Shown: piece by piece, positions 52,769 through 61,683 of the stretch
Layout: each line of letters begins with the position of its first letter
Numbering within the stretch: the stretch's first letter is position 1
Origin: Neobacillus sp. YX16
GTDB lineage: Bacteria; Bacillota; Bacilli; Bacillales; Cytobacillaceae
NCBI RefSeq assembly: GCF_030123505.1
Contig: NZ_CP126115.1
Span: 2,246,001-2,310,000 of the forward strand
Direction: 5' to 3'
Length of the DNA: 64,000 bases
The notes under the pieces: model-generated
The model's input: only the letters and a program-made list of their open reading frames with translations
Database searches by the model: none
Told to the model about the DNA's origin: nothing
Position numbers and translations under genes: made by a program

Positions 52769-54293
52769 TCCAGATCCGTATATTTTGAAGGTGGAAGATA
52801 CGTATTATATTGCCGTTTCTTCCTTTGAATGGCTGCCAGGCGTTCGCATTTATCAATCAAAAGATTTAGTGAATTGGAATCACGAAACCGATATATTAAC
52901 GAATCAAGTAAATCTACGTGGAAACCCACAAAACGGAAGTATTTGGGCACCACAAATTAGTTACGCGGACGGTTTATTTTATCTTGTCTACACCGATGTA
53001 AAAAGTACAAAACGACCATTTAAAGATAGCCATAATTATTTAATTTCAGCACCAAGTATCAATGGACCATGGTCAACACCCGTGTACTTAAATAGCAGCG
53101 GCTTTGATCCGTCTTTATTCCATGATCGTGACGGACGCAAGTGGTTGTTAAATGAAATTTGGGATTATCGTATCGAAACAGGCAATAAATCAGTCGGAGT
53201 TGTCCTTCAAGAATATGATTTAGAAAAACAAAGTTTAGTAGGACCTGTCTATAAAATTTTTGATGGTACAGAATTGGCAAAAACAGAAGCACCACATATT
53301 TACCGTCATAATGATTATTACTATTTAATCACCGCGGAAGGTGGAACAGGTTCAGGTCATTCCGTGACGGTTTGCCGTGCAAAAGAACTTATCGGACCAT
53401 ATGAATTGGATCCACACTATCCCATGCTGACAGCAAGTGATAAACCCGAATCACCGTTACAATGTTCGGGTCACGGCAGTATTATTCAAACTCCAACGGG
53501 CAACTGGTATATGGTCTATTTATGCACTCGTCCCTTAATGGGAAAAGCAGCGATTTTAGGTCGTGAAACAGCTATTCAAGAAGTTTATTGGACAGAAGAT
53601 GGCTGGCTGCGATTAGTGGATGGTGGCAATGGACCATTGGTAGAAACAGAAATTGTTACAGCAGAGCCAGTTGTACAAAGGATAAATACAAACTTCCGAG
53701 ATGATTTTACAGGTGTTCTTGACAAAGAGTGGAACACTTTACGCATATTAGCGGATGATTCATGGTGCGATTTAACCAGTCGTAAGGGATATTTACGGGT
53801 ATGCTCAGGCGATTCCATCCAATCCTTATTTGAACATCATATCCTAGCTATACGCCAAAAAGATTTCCGGTTTGATGCCTCTACAAAGATAGACTATACC
53901 CCAGAATCCTATAATCAAATGGCTGGATTACTATTGTATTTAAATGATAGTAATTACCTTTATGCCTACCTAACTTATGATGAGGTAAGAGGCCGTGTTA
54001 TTCGATTGATGCAATGTAGAGATGGGGAATTTACCTTATTTCCAGTCATTATCCCAACAGAAGAGGGCGAAGTAGAGTTAAAGATTGAAGTTGACGGTCC
54101 TTCTGGAAAATTTTACTATCGGATGGATGAGAATACTCTTTGGCAAGAAATTGGAGAAGATCAAGATTTATTATTCTTGGCTGGAGGATTTACCGGAAAC
54201 TTTGTAGGTATTGCTGTGCATGATATGGACCTGCAAGCTGGATCGTATGCTGATTTTGATTTCTTTGAATATCGTGGACTAGATTCATTGTAA
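52725..54293 (+). CDS. GH43 beta-xylosidase / alpha-arabinofuranosidase
   Basis: This 522-aa cytoplasmic enzyme has an N-terminal five-bladed propeller with GH43 catalytic residues: Asp in PGFNPDPYIL, Asp in SSGFDPSLF and Glu in AKTEAPHIY, then a C-terminal beta-sandwich (about 320-520: FRDDFTGVLDKEWNTLRI, GSYADFDFFEYRG) typical of the GH43 xylosidase group with CBM-like domain. It would split xylo-oligomers or arabinose side chains of pectin and xylan. AAGGAGCAGG precedes the ATG. It links the pectin operon with the xylan genes functionally. Confidence 0.92.
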   Translation: MYRTKIVNPILPGFNPDPYILKVEDTYYIAVSSFEWLPGVRIYQSKDLVNWNHETDILTNQVNLRGNPQNGSIWAPQISYADGLFYLVYTDVKSTKRPFKDSHNYLISAPSINGPWSTPVYLNSSGFDPSLFHDRDGRKWLLNEIWDYRIETGNKSVGVVLQEYDLEKQSLVGPVYKIFDGTELAKTEAPHIYRHNDYYYLITAEGGTGSGHSVTVCRAKELIGPYELDPHYPMLTASDKPESPLQCSGHGSIIQTPTGNWYMVYLCTRPLMGKAAILGRETAIQEVYWTEDGWLRLVDGGNGPLVETEIVTAEPVVQRINTNFRDDFTGVLDKEWNTLRILADDSWCDLTSRKGYLRVCSGDSIQSLFEHHILAIRQKDFRFDASTKIDYTPESYNQMAGLLLYLNDSNYLYAYLTYDEVRGRVIRLMQCRDGEFTLFPVIIPTEEGEVELKIEVDGPSGKFYYRMDENTLWQEIGEDQDLLFLAGGFTGNFVGIAVHDMDLQAGSYADFDFFEYRGLDSL

Positions 54294-54331
54294 TAAGAAT
54301 GATAATCCAAATATTAAAAAGGTGGTTACGA

Positions 54332-57277
54332 TTGTTGAAAATTATAAAAGATAGTATTTCTTTTTTACTAGTAATATTACTAGTATTTAGTCAATTTGCT
54401 GCAACTGCTTCTGCAAAAAAACAATCTTCTGCAAATGACCTTCCAGCCCCTGTAAACTTACAGATACCAAACCTTGCTTATGACGAAGACAGTATAACTC
54501 TTGTTTGGGAAAAACCTGAAGACTATAAGGACATTGTAGATTTTAATGTTTATATGAATGGGAAGAAAGTTGGCAGCGCTTTAAAAGATAACAGCGGCCC
54601 AGCAAAAGCGTATATCGATAATTTCTATGAAAATATTGATAAAGATGATTTCCACGTTGATATACTCATTCATAATTTTATAGTAGAAAACCTTAAACCT
54701 AACAAATCTTATGAATTTTATGTAACCTCTGTAAATGCAGAAGGGATCGAATCTGCCCCTTCCAACCAAGTTGTTGGGAATACAATCTCTGTACCAGAAA
54801 TTTTTAATATTGTTGATTTTGGGGCAACAGCAGATGATGAAACAAAAGATACAAAAGCGATTCAAGCCGCTATTGATGCAGCGGCACCAGGAGCGAAAGT
54901 ATTAATTCCTGAAGGAAAATTTATTTCTGGGGAATTATGGCTGAAATCTGATATGACACTTCAAGTAGATGGACATCTACTTGGTTCACCGGATGCTGAA
55001 GATTATAGCATGAATTTCTGGCTTTACGATTACTCGACAGATGAGCGTTCTTACTCCCTGATTAACGCCCATACCTATGATTACGGCAGTCTAAAGAACA
55101 TTAGGATTGTAGGAAACGGGGTCATTGACGGAAATGGGTGGAAATATGATAAAAGCCATCCAACAATTGATGAACTTGGCAATGAACTGCCACGTTTAGT
55201 TGCAGGTAATAATTCTAAAGTTACCGGTAATGTAAAAGTAGAAAATGGAAAAATGAGTCCTTTACATCCTGAAGCGGAAAGTACTTTCGGAATACTAGCT
55301 GCAAATCAATCCTACGCAGCCCAGGAGATGGGGATGGATGAAAAATCTGCTTATTCTGGACGGTCTAATCTGATTACTGTTCGCGGGGTTGACGGTATGT
55401 ATTATGAAGGTATTACCCAGCTTAATCCAGCCAATCATGGAATTGTGAACCTTCACAGTAAAAACATCGTAGTAAATGGTACCATTTCCAAAACATACGA
55501 TGGAAATAATGCGGATGGCTATGAGTTCGGTGATTCTCAAAACATTATGGTCTTCAATAACTTTGTGGATACTGGAGATGATGCCATCAACTTTGCTTCT
55601 GGAATGGGCCAAGCGGCTGCTGAAAAAGAACCAACCGGAAGTGCATGGATTTTTAATAACTATATTCGTGAAGGTCACGGTGGAGTGGTAACAGGCAGTC
55701 ATACTGGCAGTTGGATACAAGATTTTGTTGTTGAAGATAACATTATGTATAAAACGGATGTGGGTTTGCGTAGTAAAACCAATACCCCGATGGGCGGCGG
55801 AGCGAGAAATATCCTCTTCAGAGATAATGCTTTAGAAGGCATTGATGGGGATGGTCCTTTTGTCTTCACTTCTGCTTATACAGATGCCAATGCTTCCATT
55901 CTTTATGAGCCTGCACAAGAACTATCTCAATTTAAAGATATGGAGATTGTTAATACAACGGTACGCAATCAAGGCGGCAGTAATAAACAATCTATCCTTG
56001 TATCTGGTAATAAGGATGTAGGGGAAGTGTACCACGAAAATATTACCTTTAGAGATGTGAAATTTGATAATGTCTATTCCGTAAATATGGATTACGCAAA
56101 GGATTTCAAATTTATTAATGTTTCCTTTACGAATGTCAAAGATAATGGCGGAAATCCATGGAGAATAAAAAACTCTACAGGACTTGTCTTTGAAGATACA
56201 ACTGCTGCTCCTGAAGATGCAGACCAAAAACCAGAATGGTCAGACACGTCAGCAGTCCAAGCACTATCTTCAGCTGATGGAAAGAGTGTAACCTTAACTT
56301 GGGAGGGAGCAACTGATAAAAAAGGAGTTATAGGATACACCATATATAAAGATGGAGAAAAATTAGGATCTAACTTTACCATAACTAATAAAACAAGCTA
56401 TAAAGTTACTGGGTTATCTCCAAATAAAGAATACGAATTTAAAGTAGAAGCTGCAGACGCAATCGGGAATCGTACTTCTAATGGCCCGGAAATAACAGTA
56501 AAAACGGAAGGAAAAGCTGATTTAACACCACCAGCACTTCCTGAAAATACTGAAATTTCGGAACCTAAACTAAAGATACCTGCAAGTGATACGTTTAATG
56601 GAAAAGAAGCAGAGGTTGTTTATCCTGGATTCACTTGGGCATCTATTGCTTGGAAAGCAGCAAGTGACGATGTTGGAATTGCTGGATATAACGTATATGC
56701 AAACGGAAAATTACGCGGATTTGTTACATCAAGCAAATATACGTTAACCCAACTTGAACCAGGTACAAAATATGATATTGAAGTAGAAGCAGTTGATTTT
56801 GCAGGAAATAAAACACCATATAACAGTTCACTTGAAATTGAAACGGCTGTTCCGTATGCGATTGGGGCTCCAACTTTTGATGGTGGTTTAAATGCCGCGA
56901 TTGGAAAGGATGGAAAGAGTGTTTCTCTTTCTTGGAACGAGGCAAAAGCCACCAACCAAGAGGTGATCGGATACCGTGTTTATGTAAATGGGCAACCGAT
57001 TCTGCCTGAGGGTGCTGAATTTACGCCAATAAATGCGGAAATGACAACAGATTTAACCAATTATACGGTAACCGGCCTTAAACAAGGGCAAAAATATACA
57101 TTTAAGGTGGAAGCAGTCGGACGAGGAATCAAATTTTCCAAAAGAGAAAGACTCGCAGATGTGATTCCTAACGGTCTTTTAAAAGTATTTGGATATCGAT
57201 GGAGTGGTTATGGACCGAGTGAAACTGTACACCTCATTCCTGGAAAAGCAGTTAGCGAAGAAGCTAAATCCAAGTAA
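54332..57277 (+). CDS. Secreted GH28 exo-polygalacturonase with fibronectin type III domains
   Basis: The 981-aa secreted enzyme has a signal peptide (1-28, ending ATASA), an N-terminal FN3 domain (about 40-145), a GH28 beta-helix (about 155-620: NIVDFGATADDETKDTKAIQ, NADGYEFGDSQNI, DTGDDAINFASG, GHGGVVTGSHTG, GLRSKTNTPMGGGARNI), and three more FN3 domains (about 635-945). The long insertions resemble PehX-type exo-poly-alpha-galacturonosidases. The start is TTG 54332 or 54335, which follow AAAAAGGTGG; ATG 54299 lies upstream of that site. FN3 domains likely act as spacers. It opens the secreted-enzyme end of the pectin locus. Confidence 0.9.
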   Translation: MLKIIKDSISFLLVILLVFSQFAATASAKKQSSANDLPAPVNLQIPNLAYDEDSITLVWEKPEDYKDIVDFNVYMNGKKVGSALKDNSGPAKAYIDNFYENIDKDDFHVDILIHNFIVENLKPNKSYEFYVTSVNAEGIESAPSNQVVGNTISVPEIFNIVDFGATADDETKDTKAIQAAIDAAAPGAKVLIPEGKFISGELWLKSDMTLQVDGHLLGSPDAEDYSMNFWLYDYSTDERSYSLINAHTYDYGSLKNIRIVGNGVIDGNGWKYDKSHPTIDELGNELPRLVAGNNSKVTGNVKVENGKMSPLHPEAESTFGILAANQSYAAQEMGMDEKSAYSGRSNLITVRGVDGMYYEGITQLNPANHGIVNLHSKNIVVNGTISKTYDGNNADGYEFGDSQNIMVFNNFVDTGDDAINFASGMGQAAAEKEPTGSAWIFNNYIREGHGGVVTGSHTGSWIQDFVVEDNIMYKTDVGLRSKTNTPMGGGARNILFRDNALEGIDGDGPFVFTSAYTDANASILYEPAQELSQFKDMEIVNTTVRNQGGSNKQSILVSGNKDVGEVYHENITFRDVKFDNVYSVNMDYAKDFKFINVSFTNVKDNGGNPWRIKNSTGLVFEDTTAAPEDADQKPEWSDTSAVQALSSADGKSVTLTWEGATDKKGVIGYTIYKDGEKLGSNFTITNKTSYKVTGLSPNKEYEFKVEAADAIGNRTSNGPEITVKTEGKADLTPPALPENTEISEPKLKIPASDTFNGKEAEVVYPGFTWASIAWKAASDDVGIAGYNVYANGKLRGFVTSSKYTLTQLEPGTKYDIEVEAVDFAGNKTPYNSSLEIETAVPYAIGAPTFDGGLNAAIGKDGKSVSLSWNEAKATNQEVIGYRVYVNGQPILPEGAEFTPINAEMTTDLTNYTVTGLKQGQKYTFKVEAVGRGIKFSKRERLADVIPNGLLKVFGYRWSGYGPSETVHLIPGKAVSEEAKSK

Positions 57278-57312
57278 TTTCTAGTATTTGGTTTAATTGT
57301 AGTACGTTTAAT

Positions 57313-57360
57313 TTGGGGGATTTAATCTACTAAAGATTAAAGAGCCCCCGAAATTATTTT
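57313..57360 (+). terminator. Terminator-like stem between GH28 and pectate lyase genes
   Basis: TTGGGGG and ATTTAATCT on the left pair with AGATTAAA and CCCCC on the right around ACTAA, with a few unpaired bases, followed by a T-rich stretch (57356-57360). It may end the GH28 transcript or attenuate read-through. Confidence 0.65.
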
Positions 57361-57379
57361 CATAGGAGCTGATTAAATC

Positions 57380-59818
57380 TTGAAAAAACCGTCATTAAAA
57401 GGGAATAAAATCCAAGCTTCGATCATAACTGCGGCATTAGCGATTTCAAGTTTGTTAGTAGTACCAGATAGTAATGTGAATGCGGTAACTGCAGTTGAAA
57501 ATATTGATAAAGTGCTTGCATTTCCCGGTGCAGAAGGTGGAGGACGCTATACTTCCGGCGGAAGATTTGGCGAAGTCTATATCGTTCATACACTAGAAGA
57601 CTATGGAACTGGAGAGAGGGCAATCCCAGGATCCCTGCGTGATGCCTTAAGTAAGGACAACCGTTTTATCGTCTTTAATATCTCTGGAGCAATCAATTTA
57701 AAAGAACCATTATCTCTCAGAAAGCTTAGAAATATAACGATTGCAGGACAAACGGCTCCGGGGGATGGAATTACTCTAACTGGATACGAAACCAATATCA
57801 GTGATTCTGAGAATGTTATTATTCGCTACCTTCGCTTCCGTCCAGGAGCTGAAAATGTACATAGCGGTGATTCCATGGACGCCATTTGGGGTAGAAGCAT
57901 GAAAAATGTCATGATTGATCATATATCAACAAGTTGGTCTACTGATGAAACGATGTCCTTATATCGTGCGGAAAATATGACTGTGCAGTGGTCAGTTGTA
58001 GCAGAAAGTTTAGCCATGAGCGGTCATACAAAAGGTCGTCATGGGTACGGTGGAATATGGGGTGGAGTCAATACTACCTATCATCACAATCTAGTAGCTA
58101 ATCATACTTCTCGAAACCCTCGTTTAGGTGGGGGTACTGCCGAGGCAGATGATAACAACCATATTGGCTTATTTGATATCAGAAATAATGTGATTTATAA
58201 CTGGGGATTTAACACTGCATATGGTGGCGGCAGAGCCTATGCCAATTATATTAATAACTATATGAAGCCAGGATTAGGCACACGTACCAGCGTAGAATCA
58301 CGGGTAATTGATGCTGGGGAGAAAGATAAACCAGGTAAATTTTACATTAACGGAAATGTACTAGAAGGAAATGCTGAAGTATCCAACGATAATTCAAAAG
58401 GTATTTATGTTTCTGAAAGTGCTTCCGCAACAACGGAAATAGTAGACGAAGAGTTTAAGATGGATGGTACATCAGCTGAGGCACTAAGAACTACTTCGGC
58501 TGATGAAGCATATAATGAGGTTCTGGCAAAAGCGGGAGCAACATATCCAAAACGAGATGCCTTGGATGCTAGAATTATAAATGAAGTGAAGAATAATCAA
58601 GGTAGATTCGTTAATCGCCATGAAGAAGTAGGGGGACTCCCATACACAGCTGTAATTACTCGGCAAGAGGATTTTGATAAAGACGGTGATGGAATAGCAG
58701 ATGAATGGGAATTGAATAATGGGTTAGATCCAAACAATGCTGATGATAGCAGTGAAATATCATCAGATCAAAGCGGATATACGAATATAGAAAACTACGT
58801 CAATTCATTGGTAGATATGGAATATACACCAAATAATCCAGAAATATCATTGAAAACCCCTGCAAATAATCAGATATTTAAAACAAGTGATCAAATTACG
58901 ATTGAAGCAGATGTAAATGGAAAGACAGACATAGAAAAAGTAGAATTTTACAATGGAGATAAGATTATTGAAACAGTGACAAGTGAACCATTTAGGATGA
59001 GCACAAATTTACCAGATGGTACCTATTATATATCTGCCAAAGTAATAGATAAATCTGGTCTACAAACACAGGCAACTGCCTCCGCTATTCATATCAATAG
59101 CGAAACTAAATTAAAACAATGGAAATCAACGGGTATTGGAACTCCAAATATTCCAGGTCATGCATCTTTAGTTAATGATGTTATGACTGTAAAAGGTTCT
59201 GGAAAATTAAAAGAGAATGATGATAATTTCCAATTTACTTACCGTAATTTGGCAGGAGATGGAGAATTGATTGCAAAAGTAGAGACCATGACACCTGTGG
59301 ATCATCACGCTTTTGCAGGGTTAATGGTCCGAGAGAGTCTTGAAAAAGATGCGAAATCGGTTGTTTTGGGTCTTTCTTATACAAAATCTTATTCATGGAA
59401 GGAAAACGGAACAACTTACTATAGAAATCCTTGGTCCGCCTATGTAGCAGCCCGTTATAAACAAGGTGGAAGTATGGACGAATTAGGTGAAAACCTTGAT
59501 TCACCTGAAAATGCAATAGCATCGGGAGTCGCGTTAATAAATGATATACCTTTTAAAGATAAAGACACACCACTGGGTTATTTTCTTAAACTCAAACGAA
59601 CAGGTAATGTCTTTAGAGCTGAAGGGTCTGTTGATGGAGTCAGCTGGACTTTAATAGGAGAACGCGAGATTGAAATGGATAAAAAGGTTTATATTGGAAT
59701 GGCTGTTGATGGAAACAAAGTTGAGAATCAATTAAACAATCTAAATACCGCTACCTTTTCTCATATACAATTATACAAAGCCAAAAAACAATTTAAAGTT
59801 CCATCCGTTGCAAAATGA
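57380..59818 (+). CDS. Secreted pectate lyase (PL1-type) with calcium-binding, Ig-like and C-terminal beta-sandwich domains
   Basis: The 812-aa extracellular enzyme cleaves pectate by beta-elimination. Order: signal peptide (1-35, VNA cleavage), beta-helix lyase (about 45-400) starting AFPGAEGGGRYTSGGRFG with IAGQTAPGDGI, VIIRYLRFRPG, MIDHISTSWSTDE and HHNLVANHTSRNPRLG; a thrombospondin type 3/EF-type calcium loop DKDGDGIADEWE (about 430-441); a bacterial Ig-like domain (about 490-575); and a C-terminal DUF1349-like beta-sandwich (about 590-800). The start is TTG 57380, 12 bases after AGGAG, a long gap; no better start exists before the signal peptide. The assignment to PL1 over PL9 or a related group is likely, not certain. 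Confidence 0.88.
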   Translation: MKKPSLKGNKIQASIITAALAISSLLVVPDSNVNAVTAVENIDKVLAFPGAEGGGRYTSGGRFGEVYIVHTLEDYGTGERAIPGSLRDALSKDNRFIVFNISGAINLKEPLSLRKLRNITIAGQTAPGDGITLTGYETNISDSENVIIRYLRFRPGAENVHSGDSMDAIWGRSMKNVMIDHISTSWSTDETMSLYRAENMTVQWSVVAESLAMSGHTKGRHGYGGIWGGVNTTYHHNLVANHTSRNPRLGGGTAEADDNNHIGLFDIRNNVIYNWGFNTAYGGGRAYANYINNYMKPGLGTRTSVESRVIDAGEKDKPGKFYINGNVLEGNAEVSNDNSKGIYVSESASATTEIVDEEFKMDGTSAEALRTTSADEAYNEVLAKAGATYPKRDALDARIINEVKNNQGRFVNRHEEVGGLPYTAVITRQEDFDKDGDGIADEWELNNGLDPNNADDSSEISSDQSGYTNIENYVNSLVDMEYTPNNPEISLKTPANNQIFKTSDQITIEADVNGKTDIEKVEFYNGDKIIETVTSEPFRMSTNLPDGTYYISAKVIDKSGLQTQATASAIHINSETKLKQWKSTGIGTPNIPGHASLVNDVMTVKGSGKLKENDDNFQFTYRNLAGDGELIAKVETMTPVDHHAFAGLMVRESLEKDAKSVVLGLSYTKSYSWKENGTTYYRNPWSAYVAARYKQGGSMDELGENLDSPENAIASGVALINDIPFKDKDTPLGYFLKLKRTGNVFRAEGSVDGVSWTLIGEREIEMDKKVYIGMAVDGNKVENQLNNLNTATFSHIQLYKAKKQFKVPSVAK

Positions 59819-59859
59819 AACAGTAAATAAATGGCTTTTTAGCCAAAGATGATTTTTTT

Positions 59860-59896
59860 CAGCCGTACAGTGAATAGCTCACATGTGCGGCTTTTG
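59860..59896 (+). terminator. Terminator of the pectate lyase gene
   Basis: AGCCGTACA (59861-59869) pairs with TGTGCGGCT (59884-59892) with one G-U-type position, followed by TTTGTT. It lies about 40 bases after the stop. Confidence 0.7.
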
Positions 59897-60038
59897 TTAT
59901 TTAATCAGAAATAATAGTCAAAAAAATTTTCAGAATAAGTTTGAAGCTCTTGTGAGATGAATTTCCCCATCGGCAAGTTTTACTCTTCGTGAACAAAATG
60001 AACAAAATGGTTAATAAGTTTTTAATGCTGTTTAAATG

Positions 60039-60089
60039 TATAATCTATTAAATATTCAAAAGTTTTGTAAAATTAAGAAAACGTTTACA
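60039..60089 (+). promoter_or_regulatory. tct promoter -10 element and downstream cre-like box
   Basis: A perfect TATAAT at 60039-60044 has no good -35, suggesting activator dependence. AGAAAACGTTTACA (60076-60089) matches cre at 13 of 14 positions and lies after the likely transcription start, where CcpA acts as a roadblock. A direct repeat of ACAAAATG at 59994 and 60003 upstream could be an activator site. Confidence 0.5.
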
Positions 60090-60102
60090 AGGGGGAATTG
60101 AA

Positions 60103-61134
60103 ATGTTTTCTATCAAAAGAATTTCAGCAGTAATGTGTGCAGGAGCATTGGCGCTAAGCCTTGGTGCCTGCAGCAGTAGTAATGAAACTGCAAGCCCAGG
60201 TAAAAGGGAAGAAACTACTGGCTATCCTACGAAAGCGATTACAGTAGTAGCACCTTCAGGAGCAGGGGGCGGCTGGGATTTAACCGCTCGTGCATTTACA
60301 AAAGTACTAGGTGAAACGAATTTGGTTGAACAGCCTTTGACTGTAGAGAACAAGCCTGGTGGCGGTGGTGCTGTTTTTATGGCTGAATACGCTACCAAAC
60401 AAGTTGAAAATAATGACATGCTCTTTGTCAATTCACCACCGATTGTTATTAACAATCTGAAAAAAGAAGGAAACAGTCCATATGGCTACAAAAATACAAC
60501 ACCATTGGCACAGCTGACAAAAGATTTCGGTGCAATTGTTGTAAAAGCGGATTCCAACTATACAGACTTAAAATCAGTATTAGAAGAGGTAAAGAACGAT
60601 CCTAGTAAACTAACATTTGCAGGTGGATCTGCACCTGGTTCCATGGACCATTTAATTTCCATTCTCCCTGCTTACAAATATGGGGTGGATCCAACAAAGG
60701 TTAAATACGTTTCCTATGATGGAGGCGGTGAAGCGATTACTGCGCTACTTGGCGGTAACGCAGATGTCATTGGTACTGATGCCTCAAGTGTTAAAGAATT
60801 TTTAAAGGCGGGTAAAGTGCGCGTGTTGGCGATTACCTCACCTGAGCGTTTAGCTGGTGATTATAAAGATGTCCCAACTGCAAAAGAACAGGGTGTCGAT
60901 GCAGAGTTTACGATTTGGCGCGGGGTTTTTGGACCGGAAAAAATGTCTAAAGAAGCGAAGACGTATTGGGAAAAAGCAATCGATAAACTTGTGAACTCAA
61001 CTGAATGGAAAAAAGAAGTAGAGACACAAGGCTGGGAGTTAGAGTATAAAAACAGTTCTGATTTCAAAAATTTTTTAGATGAGCAAGAAAGCCAAGTCCA
61101 GCAAATATTAACAGCATTAGGAATGCAAAAGTAA
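60103..61134 (+). CDS. tctC: Tripartite tricarboxylate transporter substrate-binding lipoprotein (TctC)
   Basis: This 343-aa extracytoplasmic receptor has a signal peptide with lipobox SLGAC (Cys23) and the Bug/TctC fold: YPTKAITVVAPSGAGGGWDLTAR, VENKPGGGGAVFMAEY, and a middle FAGGSAPGSMDHL block. It binds a carboxylate (citrate or similar di/tricarboxylate) and delivers it to TctAB. AGGGGG precedes the ATG. A cre-like box and promoter element lie just upstream. Two membrane subunits follow in one operon. Confidence 0.93.
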   Translation: MFSIKRISAVMCAGALALSLGACSSSNETASPGKREETTGYPTKAITVVAPSGAGGGWDLTARAFTKVLGETNLVEQPLTVENKPGGGGAVFMAEYATKQVENNDMLFVNSPPIVINNLKKEGNSPYGYKNTTPLAQLTKDFGAIVVKADSNYTDLKSVLEEVKNDPSKLTFAGGSAPGSMDHLISILPAYKYGVDPTKVKYVSYDGGGEAITALLGGNADVIGTDASSVKEFLKAGKVRVLAITSPERLAGDYKDVPTAKEQGVDAEFTIWRGVFGPEKMSKEAKTYWEKAIDKLVNSTEWKKEVETQGWELEYKNSSDFKNFLDEQESQVQQILTALGMQK

Positions 61135-61193
61135 AACTTACGGGAAGGAGTAAACTTCTCCTTCCTCTATTTTTTTCTAAAGGGGGATTACGA

Positions 61194-61649
61194 ATGGCAA
61201 TAAAATTCGATCAAATTGCATCAGTATTGTTTCTTGCCGTAGGTGTTCTTTTTATTGTTGGGAGCAAGAATCTCGATAGCTCGTCCTATGGAAGTGCAGT
61301 TGGGCCTGATATATTTCCATTGATTCTTGGCAGTGCACTTGTTTTATTAAGTATCCGATTATTTTATGAAACATTCATCACGAAGAATCACCAGAGAACA
61401 AAAGAAAAATTACAGTACAAGCCTTTCTTAATCATTTTTGCGGCTACATTGGTTTATGTTTTAACGTTGGAAACGATAGGGTACGTCATCTCTACATTTC
61501 TATTTTTATTTGTTTGTTTTCAAATGATGGAACGTTCGAAAGTAATTCTATCCCTTATCATATCTGCTTGTTTTTCTGGACTTGTTTATTTTTTATATGT
61601 AGAGGTTTTAAAAGGTACACTGCCAAATTGGCCAATTTGGTTTTTATAG
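61194..61649 (+). CDS. tctB: Tripartite tricarboxylate transporter small membrane subunit (TctB)
   Basis: The 151-aa protein has four hydrophobic segments and the TctB N-terminal signature SSYGSAVGPDIFPLILGSALV. With TctA it forms the secondary carboxylate:cation symporter. It is preceded by AAAGGGGGA and lies between tctC and tctA in the usual C-B-A order. Confidence 0.9.
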   Translation: MAIKFDQIASVLFLAVGVLFIVGSKNLDSSSYGSAVGPDIFPLILGSALVLLSIRLFYETFITKNHQRTKEKLQYKPFLIIFAATLVYVLTLETIGYVISTFLFLFVCFQMMERSKVILSLIISACFSGLVYFLYVEVLKGTLPNWPIWFL

Positions 61650-61683
61650 TCAACTACGGAGCATTTAGAAAGGAGATTAATGC

